Origin: Desulfuromonadaceae bacterium
Lineage (GTDB): Bacteria; Desulfobacterota; Desulfuromonadia; Desulfuromonadales; SZUA-401
Length of the DNA stretch: 64,000 nucleotides
Assembly: GCA_003246035.1 (NCBI GenBank)
Contig: QKBP01000075.1
Location: 13,618-77,617, forward strand
Direction of reading: 5' to 3'
Numbering within the stretch: position 1 is the stretch's first letter; each line of letters opens with the position of its first letter. The notes under the pieces were generated by a model. The model ran no database searches and was not told the origin of the DNA. It was given only the letters and a program-made list of their open reading frames with translations. This document shows, in pieces, positions 37,420 through 47,119 of this stretch. Position numbers and translations under genes: made by a program.

Positions 37420-39825
37420 TCAGCGGATTTCTGCGCCGAGCTTGTCGATGAGCGCCTTGACCAGTCGCCCGTGGGTCTTGCTGATTTCTTCGTCAGTCAG
37501 GGTGCGATCGCTGGAACGATAGCGGACACGGACCGCGAGGCTTTTTTTCCCTTCCGGCACCCCTTTACCACGATAGAGGTCAAAGAGCACGACCTCCTCG
37601 ACGTCCTTCCCCTTGGTCCTGCCGAGCACGTCGAATACCTCTGCGACCGCGACCTGCTCGTCGATCAGGAAAGCGCTGTCACGGAATACATCGGGAAACC
37701 GTGACGGCGCCACGAAGGGGTCAAAGTCACGGGCCAGGGCGAAGACCGCCTCCAGATCGAGGTCGACCACAAACAACGGGACGTCGATTTCGAAACGGCT
37801 CAACACCCGGGGATGCACCTCGCCCAGGGTCCCAAGACGGGCCTTTCCGGAATAAACCGTACAACTCTTGCCGGGATGATAGAAAGTCTCGCTGGCGGTA
37901 GCATCCCAGGTGAGACGATCGATCCGCAGCCGCTGGAATAGAGACTCGACCAGACCCTTGGCATCGAAGAAATCGACTGCCTCGTTCCCTTGAGCCCAGC
38001 CCTCGGGGTGACGTCGACCGGTCAGAGCCACGGCGAGACGCAGGTTCTCTTTCGGGAGTTCCTCGCCCGGCGCGGGGTGAAAGACGGGGCGAAGCTCGAA
38101 CAGCCTCAGGTCACGGGAACGGTATGCGAGATTGCGTGCCACCGTATCGAGCATGCTCGGGATCAGCGAGGTACGCATCACCGACTGGTCCTCGGTGAGC
38201 GGGTTGAGAATCTGCACCATGTCGCGCCGCAGGTCGTCCGAAGCGAGGGCGATGCGATCGTTCACGTTCGGGTGGACAAAGGAATAGTTGATCACTTCCG
38301 AACAACCACCGATGGCGAGCGCCTCCCTCAGTGCGGTCACGCGCCCCAACTGCGCCGGGGGGAGATGCGTGACAGCCTCACCCTTCGGCATCGTGACCGG
38401 GATCTGGTCGTATCCGTGCAGGCGCGCAACCTCTTCGATCAGATCGACCTCCCGCTCGATGTCGGGTCGAAACAGCGGCACCTTGACCATCAGGGGATCG
38501 GCTTGGTCATCAAGCGGTTCGAGGCCGATCGAAGCGAGATAGCTCGCGACCTGAGAAGTGGCGAGGTCCAGGCCGAGCAGATCGTTGCAGCGCTGCAGCG
38601 CGATGGGTACCTGACGAGGTTCGAGGACCACCGGGCAAACATCGATGAGCTCGGGCGCCACGGCCCCACCGGCCGTCTCGACGATCAATGAGGCCGCGCG
38701 GTCAAGCGCGCGGGGGATCATGTCAAAGTCGGCACCCCGCTCGAAGCGATGCGAGGACTCGGTGTGAAGGCCGAGCCGCTTGGAGGTACGCCGGATTCCG
38801 GTCGGCTCGAAATAGGCGCTCTCGAGCAGGACATCAATCGTGTCGTCCTGGATCTCGGAGTTCTCCCCCCCCATGACGCCGGCCACGGCCACGGGCCCCT
38901 CACCGTCGCAGATCATCAGGTCATCGGAGCTCAGGGTGCGTGACTGCCCGTCAAGCGTCACGAACGGCTCGCCGTCACGCGCACGTCGGACCACGATCCG
39001 ACGACCGCGCAACAGGTTGAAGTCGAACGCGTGCAAGGGGTGCCCCAACTCCATCATGACGTAGTTAGTGACATCGACCACGTTGTTGATCGAACGCATG
39101 CCGACAGCTTCGAGCCTTCGGATCATCCAGTCGGGCGAAGGGCCGACCTTGATGCCACGGATCAATCGCGCGGCGTAGCGCGGGCAGCGCTCTGGATCCT
39201 CGATGGTGACAGAGGTGTCCTGCGATGCGGCATCGCCCTGCTCGACCATCTCGGGGCGGGAAACCTGCAAGGGGTTCCCGGTCATGGCCGCCACTTCGCG
39301 AGCGACCCCGAAAATGCTCAGGCAGTCGGGTCGATTGGGGGTCAAGCCGATTTCATAACGGGTGTCACTGAGGTTCAGGGCCTTGAAAACCGGCACACCG
39401 AGTTCGAGCCCGTCGGGGAGGATCATGATCCCCTCCGACTCCTCAGCCAACCCGAGCTCTTTTTCGGAACAGAGCATCCCTTGCGAGACCTGACCTCGGA
39501 TCTTCGATTTCTTGATCTTGAAATCACCAGGAAGAACACTGCCGACCTGGGCGAGGGCTACAAGGTCACCTTGTTTATGGTTTCGTGCCCCACAGACAAC
39601 CGGGACGATCTCGCGACCGTCATCAACCTGACAGACCGTCAGACGATCGGCGTCCGGGTGCGGTTCAACGGAAACCAGACGAGCAACGATAACCGCGTCC
39701 AGATCTGCCCCCAGTGTCTCCATGGCATCCACTTCGAGTCCGGCCATGGTCAAACGGTGCGAAAGGTCTTCTGGGCTCAGGTCGCAGTCTACAAATTCGC
39801 GAAGCCAGTTCAGGGTGACGATCAT
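37420..39825 (-). CDS. pheT: Phenylalanyl-tRNA synthetase beta subunit
   Basis: Beta subunit of the (alpha-beta)2 enzyme that charges tRNA-Phe, 801 aa. The tRNA-binding (EMAP-like) domain is about 40-150, followed by B3/B4 editing (about 210-380), B5 and the C-terminal FDX-ACB domain (about 705-800). The start MIVTLNWLREFVDCDLSPEDL is typical. It follows pheS by 44 bp. Overall length matches the bacterial family. Confidence 0.97.
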   Translation of the reverse strand: MIVTLNWLREFVDCDLSPEDLSHRLTMAGLEVDAMETLGADLDAVIVARLVSVEPHPDADRLTVCQVDDGREIVPVVCGARNHKQGDLVALAQVGSVLPGDFKIKKSKIRGQVSQGMLCSEKELGLAEESEGIMILPDGLELGVPVFKALNLSDTRYEIGLTPNRPDCLSIFGVAREVAAMTGNPLQVSRPEMVEQGDAASQDTSVTIEDPERCPRYAARLIRGIKVGPSPDWMIRRLEAVGMRSINNVVDVTNYVMMELGHPLHAFDFNLLRGRRIVVRRARDGEPFVTLDGQSRTLSSDDLMICDGEGPVAVAGVMGGENSEIQDDTIDVLLESAYFEPTGIRRTSKRLGLHTESSHRFERGADFDMIPRALDRAASLIVETAGGAVAPELIDVCPVVLEPRQVPIALQRCNDLLGLDLATSQVASYLASIGLEPLDDQADPLMVKVPLFRPDIEREVDLIEEVARLHGYDQIPVTMPKGEAVTHLPPAQLGRVTALREALAIGGCSEVINYSFVHPNVNDRIALASDDLRRDMVQILNPLTEDQSVMRTSLIPSMLDTVARNLAYRSRDLRLFELRPVFHPAPGEELPKENLRLAVALTGRRHPEGWAQGNEAVDFFDAKGLVESLFQRLRIDRLTWDATASETFYHPGKSCTVYSGKARLGTLGEVHPRVLSRFEIDVPLFVVDLDLEAVFALARDFDPFVAPSRFPDVFRDSAFLIDEQVAVAEVFDVLGRTKGKDVEEVVLFDLYRGKGVPEGKKSLAVRVRYRSSDRTLTDEEISKTHGRLVKALIDKLGAEIR

Positions 39826-39869
39826 AACTTCAAGTCCTCTATCAAATAATAGGCGTAATTATCGAATAT

Positions 39870-40889
39870 TTAATACAACTTCAGGAACCTGATGTCGTTC
39901 TCGAAAAACAGCCTCAGGTCGTTGACACCATACTTGAGCATGGCGATACGCTCGATCCCCATCCCAAAGGCGAAGCCGGAATAGACCTCGGGGTCGTAAC
40001 CGACCGCCTTGAAAACCTCGGGATCGATCATGCCGCTTCCGAGGATTTCGAGCCAGCCGCTCCCCTTGCAGACGCGACAGCCGCTCCCGCCACAGATGAC
40101 ACACTGAATGTCGACCTCGGCACTCGGCTCGGTAAATGGGAAGAAGGAGGGACGGAATCGCACATCGGTCTTGGAGCCGAAATACTCACTCACAAAGGTC
40201 GTCAGAACTCCCTTGAGGTCACCGAACGTGATATTCTTGTCGACCATGAAGCCCTCGATCTGATGAAACATCGGGCTGTGGGTCAGGTCCGAATCTCGAC
40301 GATAGACCGTGCCGGGCGCGATGACCCGCACCGGCGGCTCGTGTTTGAGCATGGAGCGGATCTGAACCGGCGAAGTATGTGTTCGCAAGACCACATCGTC
40401 GGAGACATAGAAGGTATCCTGCATATCCCGGGCAGGATGGTCCTTGGGGATGTTCAGGGCTTCGAAGTTGTAGAAATCCTTCTCGATCTCAGGGCCTTCC
40501 GCAACACTGAAACCGAGCCCCGAAAAAATCTCGACCAGATCCGCCGTCACCAGGCTGACCGGATGACGGGTCCCTCTGAACGATGTCCTCCCGGGAAGGG
40601 ATACGTCGATGCATTCGGCGTTAAGGCGTTGATCGATAGCCGCTTCGCGCACCTTGAGCAACTGCTGCTCGTACAAGTCCTCCAGGGCCCCCTTGACTTG
40701 ATTAACGAGGGCCCCGAATCCGGGACGTTCATCGACAGGAAGATCGCGCAACCCCTTCATGAGGTCGGTCACCTCCCCTTTCTTGCCGAGGAAACGGGCC
40801 TTGACCTGTTGCAGCTCCATTTCGTCCGCCGCCTGGTTGATCGCGGCGCGGGCCTGCTCACCTATCTTTTCAAGTCTCTCTTTCATCAC
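39870..40889 (-). CDS. pheS: Phenylalanyl-tRNA synthetase alpha subunit
   Basis: Catalytic alpha subunit, 339 aa. The N-terminal coiled coil covers about 1-85. Class II motifs include [32 protein letters not shown] (motif 2) and [17 protein letters not shown] (motif 3). A C-x2-C...C-x2-C cluster ([12 protein letters not shown], about 276-287) is seen in this branch. A terminator-like hairpin lies between rplT and pheS and may control read-through. Followed by pheT. Confidence 0.97.
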   Translation of the reverse strand: MMKERLEKIGEQARAAINQAADEMELQQVKARFLGKKGEVTDLMKGLRDLPVDERPGFGALVNQVKGALEDLYEQQLLKVREAAIDQRLNAECIDVSLPGRTSFRGTRHPVSLVTADLVEIFSGLGFSVAEGPEIEKDFYNFEALNIPKDHPARDMQDTFYVSDDVVLRTHTSPVQIRSMLKHEPPVRVIAPGTVYRRDSDLTHSPMFHQIEGFMVDKNITFGDLKGVLTTFVSEYFGSKTDVRFRPSFFPFTEPSAEVDIQCVICGGSGCRVCKGSGWLEILGSGMIDPEVFKAVGYDPEVYSGFAFGMGIERIAMLKYGVNDLRLFFENDIRFLKLY

Positions 40890-40925
40890 CCTACCTACGT
40901 GGACTGCATAGCCGATACGTAAAAA

Positions 40926-40954
40926 AAAAGATGGGGCGTTGGCCCCATCTTTTT
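40926..40954 (-). terminator. Terminator/attenuator hairpin between rplT and pheS
   Basis: GATGGGGC-loop-GCCCCATC is a perfect 8-bp stem flanked by A and T runs. Leftward it is followed by a run of nine T. It ends about 40 nt before pheS, so it can act as a terminator for rplT or as an attenuator of pheST. Confidence 0.85.
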
Positions 40955-40972
40955 GCCGATCCTGTCGTGCTT

Positions 40973-41326
40973 TTACTTCTGGGCCTTGGCAGTCTCAACG
41001 ATCTGCGCAAAGACCTTCGGGTCCGAAACGGCCAATTGAGCCAGAATCTTACGATCGAGACCCACTTCGGCCTTTTTCAGGCCATGTACCAGGCGGCTGT
41101 AGGACATGCCGTTGTCACGGGCAGCGGCATTGATCCGCGCGATCCACAGGGCCCGGAAATCACGCTTTTTGACGCGACGGTCACGAAAAGCGTAGTTAAG
41201 GGCGCGATCGACCGCTTCCGTTGCACTGCGGAACAGTTTGCCGCGCGCGCCACGGTACCCCTTGGCCAGTTTAAGAACCTTGTTACGACGACGACGGGTT
41301 TTGAACCCACCTTTTGCTCTAGGCAT
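40973..41326 (-). CDS. rplT: 50S ribosomal protein L20
   Basis: Large-subunit assembly protein, 117 aa, binding 23S rRNA. Sequence [20 protein letters not shown] at the start and [20 protein letters not shown] are characteristic. In E. coli L20 represses its own operon; no matching pseudoknot can be asserted by eye in the 92-bp gap before it. Fourth in thrS-infC-rpmI-rplT. Confidence 0.98.
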   Translation of the reverse strand: MPRAKGGFKTRRRRNKVLKLAKGYRGARGKLFRSATEAVDRALNYAFRDRRVKKRDFRALWIARINAAARDNGMSYSRLVHGLKKAEVGLDRKILAQLAVSDPKVFAQIVETAKAQK

Positions 41327-41418
41327 CGCTTTCTCCTTCTCGAGTTAAATGTGCGGACATGCCGCTGTCGGATCCGGAGGAGGTGCCTGGCCCCCCGGTT
41401 CACGACCAGAAGTTCTGA

Positions 41419-41616
41419 TTAAAGGTACGGGATCAGGCGACTGATGTTACGCTCGTCAGCCTTATCCACGAGCGTCCCGTGGCGCAGGTTGCGTTTGCGC
41501 TTGGGGCTCTTTTTGGTCAGGATGTGGTTGGCGAAACCCTTGTTGCGGCGAATACGGCCGCTCCCGGTCTTGCGGAAACGCTTGGCGGCGCCACGATTGG
41601 TCTTGATCTTGGGCAT
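41419..41616 (-). CDS. rpmI: 50S ribosomal protein L35
   Basis: Small basic large-subunit protein, 65 aa, with the diagnostic [20 protein letters not shown] start and [15 protein letters not shown] segment. Lies between infC (43-bp gap) and rplT (92-bp gap), the nearly universal order. Confidence 0.98.
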   Translation of the reverse strand: MPKIKTNRGAAKRFRKTGSGRIRRNKGFANHILTKKSPKRKRNLRHGTLVDKADERNISRLIPYL

Positions 41617-41659
41617 TGTGCTTTCTCCTTAAAAATCACTGCAGTGTCTGCAGGGAACT

Positions 41660-42175
41660 TTACTTTTTATGTGGTGCGACCACCATGTGCATGAAGCGTC
41701 CCATGCGGCTCGGAGCCGACTCGACGGCACCGATATCCTGAATCGCTTCAACAAATTTCTCAAGCTGGGCCAGGCCGATTTCCGGGTGGGACTGTTCACG
41801 ACCGCGGAACATGACCGTCACCTTGACCTTGTTCCCCTCCTCGAGAAAGCGTCGAGCGTGCTTGACCTTGGTCATGAAGTCGTGCGTCTCGGTCTTCGGA
41901 CGCATCTTCACTTCCTTTAGCTCAACGCGCGCAGCCTTCTTCTTGGCCTCGGCCAGCTTCTTGCTCTGCTGGTACTTGTACTTGCCGTAATCCATGATCC
42001 GGCACACAGGCGGATCGGCGTTCGGGGAAACCTCGACAAGGTCGAGGCCTTTTTCCTCGGCAGCAGCCAAGGCCGCAGCGAGGTCCAGAATCCCCAACTG
42101 CCCACCCTCGTCGTCGATGACGCGAACCTGGCGGGCACGAATAGCCTGGTTGATATTTGCCTCTGGCTTAGCTAT
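41660..42175 (-). CDS. infC: Translation initiation factor IF-3 with ATA start codon
   Basis: Keeps ribosomal subunits apart and checks start codons, 171 aa. The frame reads from ATA at 42173-42175 (IAKPEANINQAIRARQVRVI), 7 nt after a perfect AGGAGG. No ATG, GTG or TTG lies at the right place; the TTG at 42097 would delete 26 conserved residues. Non-standard infC starts (AUU in E. coli) let IF-3 repress its own translation, so ATA suggests the same autoregulation. The linker and C-terminal domain (about 80-171, KMRPKTETHDFMTKVKHA) are complete. The thrS stop overlaps the Shine-Dalgarno. Confidence 0.95.
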   Translation of the reverse strand: MAKPEANINQAIRARQVRVIDDEGGQLGILDLAAALAAAEEKGLDLVEVSPNADPPVCRIMDYGKYKYQQSKKLAEAKKKAARVELKEVKMRPKTETHDFMTKVKHARRFLEEGNKVKVTVMFRGREQSHPEIGLAQLEKFVEAIQDIGAVESAPSRMGRFMHMVVAPHKK

Positions 42176-42186
42176 GACAGGACCTC

Positions 42187-44103
42187 CTAGCGGTAATGGC
42201 GACTTTCGTCTTCAACGAATCGGATGAAGGCGTCGCATGTCATTGGATCCAGATTCTTGCCGTCACGGTAACGGGGCGTGACCATCCCCTCGTCCATCTC
42301 GCGGTCGCCGATCACCAGCATGTACGGAATCTTCTGCATCTGGGCCTCGCGAATCTTGAAGCCGAGTTTTTCGTTGCGGAAGTCCCTCTGCACACGCACA
42401 CCTGCGGCGCGCAGGGTGTTGAAGACCTGCTCGGCGTACCCCCTCTGGTTGTCGGTGACGTTCATCACCACCGCCTGTACAGGCGAAAGCCACAACGGGA
42501 AGCTGCCGGCGAAATGCTCGATGAGCACTCCAATAAAACGTTCAATCGCCCCGAGAATGACCCGATGGACCATTACAGGGCGATGACGCTCACCGTCTGC
42601 GCCGACATACGTGAGATCGAAACGCTCGGGCAGGGTAAAATCGCACTGGATTGTAGCACACTGCCATTTTCTGTCAAGGGCGTCAGTCAGCTTGATATCG
42701 ATCTTCGGACCGTAAAAAGCCCCGTCACCTTCATTGATTTCGAAGGGTAAACCGGAGTCCTTGAGCGCCGACATCAGGGCATGGGTAGCACGCTCCCAGT
42801 CGGCGTCGCTGCCGATCGATTTCTCCGGGCGGGTCGAGATCTCCAGCTCATACTCGAATCCGAAGATCGCCATCACGTCCTGCACGAATTTCAGCACGCC
42901 CTTGATTTCACCATCGAGCTGGTCGGGCGCACAGAGGATGTGGGCATCATCCTGGGTAAAGCCTCGAACCCGAAGCAAACCATGGAGCACTCCCGACTTC
43001 TCATGGCGATGTACCGTGCCGAGTTCGAAAAAACGCAGTGGCAGGTCGCGATAGGAACGGATATGCGACTTATAGATCAGCATGTGGGCGAGACAGTTCA
43101 TCGGCTTGATGCCGTAGCTCTGCTCGTCGACCTCGGTGAAATACATGTTCTCGCGGTAGTTCTCGTAGTGTCCGGAGGTCTTCCACAGGTCGGTACGGAG
43201 AATCTGCGGCCCCATGACGATATCGTAGCCGCGCTTGAGATGCTCGCGACGTTCGAAATCCTCAAGCAGCGTGCGCAGCAAGGCACCCTTGGGGTGCCAG
43301 ATCACCAGGCCGGCCCCCGCCTCTTCATTGAAGGAAAAGAGGTCGAGTTCCTTGCCGAGCTTACGGTGGTCGCGCTTTCGGGCCTCTTCAAGACGCTGCA
43401 GGTATTGCTTGAGCGCCTTCTTGTCGGGCCAGGCCGTCGCGTACAGGCGCTGAAGCATGGCGTTCTTTTCGTCTCCGCGCCAGTAGGCGCCGGCGACGCT
43501 GGTCAATTTGAACGCCTTGATCTTGGCTGTCGACGGGAGATGAGGCCCGCGGCAGAGATCACAGAAATCTCCCTGGCGATACAGGGACACCGTCTCGGCG
43601 TCCAAGGCCTCGATCAGCTCAACCTTGTAGCTCTCGCCCATCTCCTTGAACAGGCGGATCGCCTCGTCACGGGGAAGTTCCTGGCGTTCGATCGCGAGAT
43701 CCTGCTTGGCGAGCTCCTCCATCTTCGCCTCGATGGCGTCAAAGTCCTCGGGTGAGAAGGTGTGCTCGGGGCTGTAAAAGTCGTAATAAAAGCCGTTGTC
43801 GATGGATGGGCCGATGGTCACCTGGACCTTGTCGCCATAAAGCTGCTTGACGGCCTGGGCCATCAGGTGTGCAGCGGAGTGCCTCAGGATATCGAGACCC
43901 TCGGGGGTGCTGTCAGTCACGAATTCTACAAAGGCGTCAGCATCGAGGCGGGTGCTCAGATCCCTCAACACGCCGTCAATACGCACGGCAACAGCAGCCC
44001 GGGCGAGCCCTTCACTGATGTCCCGGGCTACCGACAGAGCGTCGATGCCTTCAGGGAAGGGGCGCTTGGAGCCGTCAGGGAGTTGGATGGTTACGTTGGC
44101 CAT
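42187..44103 (-). CDS. thrS: Threonyl-tRNA synthetase
   Basis: Charges tRNA-Thr, 638 aa from ATG at 44103. Domains are TGS (about 1-62), the second editing domain with its HxxxH and C/H zinc-type signature ([14 protein letters not shown], about 75-90), class II catalytic core (about 245-535, [14 protein letters not shown] motif 2, [15 protein letters not shown] motif 3), and anticodon-binding domain (about 540-638). The in-frame extension to 44154 runs into a hairpin and tRNA-Val and is rejected. GGAGA sits upstream. It is first of the infC-rpmI-rplT-pheST series. Confidence 0.97.
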   Translation of the reverse strand: MANVTIQLPDGSKRPFPEGIDALSVARDISEGLARAAVAVRIDGVLRDLSTRLDADAFVEFVTDSTPEGLDILRHSAAHLMAQAVKQLYGDKVQVTIGPSIDNGFYYDFYSPEHTFSPEDFDAIEAKMEELAKQDLAIERQELPRDEAIRLFKEMGESYKVELIEALDAETVSLYRQGDFCDLCRGPHLPSTAKIKAFKLTSVAGAYWRGDEKNAMLQRLYATAWPDKKALKQYLQRLEEARKRDHRKLGKELDLFSFNEEAGAGLVIWHPKGALLRTLLEDFERREHLKRGYDIVMGPQILRTDLWKTSGHYENYRENMYFTEVDEQSYGIKPMNCLAHMLIYKSHIRSYRDLPLRFFELGTVHRHEKSGVLHGLLRVRGFTQDDAHILCAPDQLDGEIKGVLKFVQDVMAIFGFEYELEISTRPEKSIGSDADWERATHALMSALKDSGLPFEINEGDGAFYGPKIDIKLTDALDRKWQCATIQCDFTLPERFDLTYVGADGERHRPVMVHRVILGAIERFIGVLIEHFAGSFPLWLSPVQAVVMNVTDNQRGYAEQVFNTLRAAGVRVQRDFRNEKLGFKIREAQMQKIPYMLVIGDREMDEGMVTPRYRDGKNLDPMTCDAFIRFVEDESRHYR

Positions 44104-44120
44104 ACTTCGGTCTCCACGAA

Positions 44121-44146
44121 CTAAAAGAGGCATCCGTGGATGCCTC
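44121..44146 (-). terminator. Hairpin with T run between tRNA-Val and thrS
   Basis: GAGGCATCC and GGATGCCTC pair as a 9-bp stem followed leftward by TTTT. It may end tRNA-Val transcription or act as an attenuator, because it lies only about 20 nt before the thrS start. Confidence 0.75.
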
Positions 44147-44172
44147 CTGCACATGGGTAGTATTGGTGTAAA

Positions 44173-44247
<75 letters not shown>

Positions 44248-44267
44248 ACACCAAAAATGCCGGTAAG

Positions 44268-44296
44268 AATTAACAGACAACGCCGAGAGATGTCAA
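44268..44296 (-). promoter_or_regulatory. Sigma-70 promoter of tRNA-Val (and possibly thrS operon)
   Basis: On the minus strand a perfect TTGACA is followed after 17 bp by TTAATT. The -10 box ends 20 nt before the mature tRNA 5' end. Confidence 0.75.
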
Positions 44297-44336
44297 GACA
44301 TTTATAGACTTTTTTCCGCCGCGTCCGGACGCCCAT

Positions 44337-45650
44337 TCAACCCAGATCGCTCTCGATCCTAATGAAACGGCTCCGGTCGACAATAATCGGCAGTCGGTCT
44401 ATTTTTTCCAGCGCCGAAAGCACGTCTGACTCTTTTGCGTCGTGAGTCATCAGCACGATAGGCACGGCCTCTCCGACCTTCCTCTCGGGCTGCAGCATCG
44501 AGGCGATACTGATGTTGAACTCGCCCAGGATCGTCGAAATTTTGGCCAGCACACCGGGCTGATCGACCGCAGAGAAGCGCATATAGTAATGGCTGACCAC
44601 TTCGGACATCGGGCATATCTGGAGGTTCTGGATATGATCCGAAAGAATTCCGCGCGAAGGGGTGCGCAGCCCGGAGGCGGCCAGCACGTTACGCGCAACG
44701 GCCATGACATCGCCAACCACGGCGCTACCCGTCGCATCCATGCCGGCACCCTGACCGTAGAGCATGACCGGCCCGACGAAGTCCCCGACCACGCGTACGG
44801 CATTGAAGACCCCGTGGACATCGGCCAAGGGATAATCGACCGGAATCATGGTCGGGTGAACACGTGCCTCGATCCCTTTGTCTCCGCACTTGCCGATTGC
44901 CAGGAGCTTGATTCGGTAGCCGAACTGTTCGGCAAACTGAATGTCGATGGGGAGAATTTCGCTGATCCCCTCGGTGTAGATATCTTCGAATGGAATGCGC
45001 GTCCCGAAACAGAGCTGAACCAGCAGCGCGAGTTTGTGTGCCGTATCGATCCCACCGACATCGAAGGTCGGGTCAGCCTCGGCATAACCGTTGGCCTGCG
45101 CGTCCTTGAGGACGGCCGAGAACTCCTCCCCCTCCCGGGTCATCCGGGTCAGGATATAGTTACAGGTCCCGTTGAGGATACCGAAGACCGAAGAGAAGTT
45201 ATTGGCACCGAGGTTCTCGAGCAGGGAGGTGATGATCGGAATCCCCCCGCCGACGGCCGCCTCGTACATCACTGAGACCTGGTTTTTTTCGGCGACAGCG
45301 AAAATTTCGTCACCATGGAGCGCGAGCAAAGCCTTGTTGGCTGTCACCACATGCTTGCCCGCTTCGAGGCTGCGCAGCACAAAAGCCCGCGCTGGCTCGT
45401 AGCCGCCAATAAGCTCGATCACAACCTGGATCTCTGGGTCGGCGAACACTTCCTCCACGTTGTCCGTCAGCACGCCCTCAGGGAGTGTGACACCGCGATC
45501 GGATGTCGTGTCGAGATCGACGACCTTCTTCAATTCGAGCTTTGCACCAAGCCGCTGGGCAAGAAGCGTCTCGTTGTTCTGGAGGATTCGTACGACTCCG
45601 GTCCCTACCGTCCCGAAGCCCAAGAGCGCGACCTTGATCGACGTTTGCAT
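44337..45650 (-). CDS. hom: Homoserine dehydrogenase
   Basis: Reduces aspartate semialdehyde to homoserine on the route to threonine and methionine, 437 aa. The NAD(P) motif is LLGFGTVGTGVVR (about 10-22). The catalytic domain includes GGIPIITSLLENLGAN and GYAEADPTFDVGGIDTAHKL. A C-terminal ACT domain (about 355-425) suggests threonine feedback control. It is the last gene of the glyA-to-hom series, 39 bp after the M17 N-terminal-like gene. Confidence 0.96.
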   Translation of the reverse strand: MQTSIKVALLGFGTVGTGVVRILQNNETLLAQRLGAKLELKKVVDLDTTSDRGVTLPEGVLTDNVEEVFADPEIQVVIELIGGYEPARAFVLRSLEAGKHVVTANKALLALHGDEIFAVAEKNQVSVMYEAAVGGGIPIITSLLENLGANNFSSVFGILNGTCNYILTRMTREGEEFSAVLKDAQANGYAEADPTFDVGGIDTAHKLALLVQLCFGTRIPFEDIYTEGISEILPIDIQFAEQFGYRIKLLAIGKCGDKGIEARVHPTMIPVDYPLADVHGVFNAVRVVGDFVGPVMLYGQGAGMDATGSAVVGDVMAVARNVLAASGLRTPSRGILSDHIQNLQICPMSEVVSHYYMRFSAVDQPGVLAKISTILGEFNISIASMLQPERKVGEAVPIVLMTHDAKESDVLSALEKIDRLPIIVDRSRFIRIESDLG

Positions 45651-45689
45651 TTCTTTCCCCTGGACGTGAAGAATAAAGTGGGTTCAGTG

Positions 45690-46157
45690 TTAATTGATGT
45701 ACTCGGCGGGGTCACAGGCGGAGAGGAGAAACTCGAACCGCTGTGCCCCGGGGACAGCCAGAGCGTCTTTAAGCGCCTGCTGCCAAACGGGCAACGAATC
45801 CACTTCCGCGGCAGGCAAACCGAGCCCGATCTTCCTGAAATCGGCTTGCTGAACGGGGTGGAGCATTTCCGAGATGACCCGCCGGGGCGCATCCGAATTT
45901 CCTGCGGGTGCGGCACCGCAGCCGACGAACAACACCCATTCGGCGCTCATCTTGCCGTTCCCTTTGACCAGGTAACGGTCACCGACGTGACCGGTCGCCT
46001 TCCCGTCGACAAGCTGCCGGGTCAACAGTCCGTTGAGCCGCCAGTCGAGCAGCGCCGCAGGACCCTGTAGCGGTCTTTGATCTTCAAAGAACGGGACGAC
46101 GACAATCGACGACTCGACACGATCGACCGGCAGATCCAGAATCTGAAGCGGCTTCAT
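45690..46157 (-). CDS. Stand-alone protein resembling the N-terminal domain of M17 aminopeptidases
   Basis: A 155-aa soluble protein. The pattern VVVPFFEDQRPLQGPAALLDWRLNG followed by LLTRQL and a beta-alpha macro-like arrangement recalls the regulatory/N-terminal domain of leucyl aminopeptidases. The catalytic metallopeptidase domain is absent: the protein ends at 155 residues with a complete stop and no fragment follows. It overlaps nusB by 4 nt (ATGA), so it is translated with it. No catalytic role can be assigned. Confidence 0.75.
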   Translation of the reverse strand: MKPLQILDLPVDRVESSIVVVPFFEDQRPLQGPAALLDWRLNGLLTRQLVDGKATGHVGDRYLVKGNGKMSAEWVLFVGCGAAPAGNSDAPRRVISEMLHPVQQADFRKIGLGLPAAEVDSLPVWQQALKDALAVPGAQRFEFLLSACDPAEYIN

Positions 46158-46621
46158 CCCTCCTCCTCGCGAACCTGATGGGCAATGCGGTCGAGAATCC
46201 CGTTGAGAAACGCCGACGATTCGCCGGTTCCAAAGCGCTTGCCGATTTCGATCGCCTCATTGATCACGACGCGGGAAGGTGTATCGAGGGTGTAGAGGAG
46301 CTCATAAACCGCCAGACGCAGGATCGCGAGATCGACCTTGGCCATGCGTTCGACCGACCAGTTGGTCGAGGTTTCGGCGATCACCCGGTCGATGTTGTCG
46401 AGATGGGTCACTACGCCGCGCGCCAGAACTTCGGTAAACTGCACCACATCTGGGTCGACAGGGAGATCGTGATCGTCGAGCACATCTCCGAGCTCATCGT
46501 CGGCAAACCTGAAATTCCGCCAGAACTCGTTCAGCACCGCGTCGAAACCGACCACCGGCGGCTGCCCGTACAAAAGCTTGACCACCAGCTCCCTGGCCTG
46601 GCGACGCCCACCCTTGCGCAT
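46154..46621 (-). CDS. nusB: Transcription antitermination factor NusB
   Basis: RNA-binding partner of NusE (S10) in rRNA antitermination, 155 aa, slightly longer than E. coli NusB. The first helix is RRQARELVVKLLYG and the C-terminal signature is RVVINEAIEIGKRFGTGESSAFLNGILD. It follows ribH by 3 bp, the standard ribH-nusB pairing. A short acidic insert (DDELGDVLDDHDLPVDPD, about 40-57) accounts for the extra length. Confidence 0.94.
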   Translation of the reverse strand: MRKGGRRQARELVVKLLYGQPPVVGFDAVLNEFWRNFRFADDELGDVLDDHDLPVDPDVVQFTEVLARGVVTHLDNIDRVIAETSTNWSVERMAKVDLAILRLAVYELLYTLDTPSRVVINEAIEIGKRFGTGESSAFLNGILDRIAHQVREEEG

Positions 46622-46624
46622 AGA

Positions 46625-47089
46625 TCAAAGTGCCTTTAAGAGGTTGACCATTTCGATGGCGCACAGTGCGGCATCGAACCCCTTATTGCCCGCTTTTGTC
46701 CCGGCACGCTCGACAGCCTGCTCGACCGTATCGGTTGTCAGGACTCCGAAGGCGACCGGGACATTGGTCTCGAGACTGACCGAAGCGACCCCCTTGGAAA
46801 CTTCGGCGCTGACATAGTCGAAGTGAGGGGTTGCACCGCGGATCACGGCACCGAGACAGATGACGGCGTCGTAGCGTCCGCTGACGGCCATCCGCTTCGC
46901 CGCCAGGGGGATTTCAAAGCTCCCCGGAACGCGCGCTACGTCGATCAGCTCCGCATCGGCCCCGTGCCGTACCAGGGCGTCCATCGCACCCTCCAGCAGG
47001 CGCTCGCCGATGAAACTGTTGAAACGTCCGAGGACAATTCCGAAACGTGCTCCGGTCGCATCGAGTTTGCCTTCGAGAATCTTGCCCAT
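46625..47089 (-). CDS. ribH: 6,7-dimethyl-8-ribityllumazine synthase
   Basis: Penultimate step of riboflavin synthesis, 154 aa from ATG at 47089, which has AGGAGACAG upstream. Motifs are [43 protein letters not shown] and [17 protein letters not shown]. An in-frame extension to 47119 runs into the ribBA stop and is rejected. Between ribBA and nusB. Confidence 0.97.
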   Translation of the reverse strand: MGKILEGKLDATGARFGIVLGRFNSFIGERLLEGAMDALVRHGADAELIDVARVPGSFEIPLAAKRMAVSGRYDAVICLGAVIRGATPHFDYVSAEVSKGVASVSLETNVPVAFGVLTTDTVEQAVERAGTKAGNKGFDAALCAIEMVNLLKAL

Positions 47090-47119
47090 GTCTGTCTCCT
47101 TGGCTGAGTCGGCTGGCAC

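Noticed and set aside
44104..44172. T-box leader of thrS
   Set aside because: Only about 70 nt separate tRNA-Val from thrS. The T-box sequence and specifier loop are absent; only a simple hairpin is seen.
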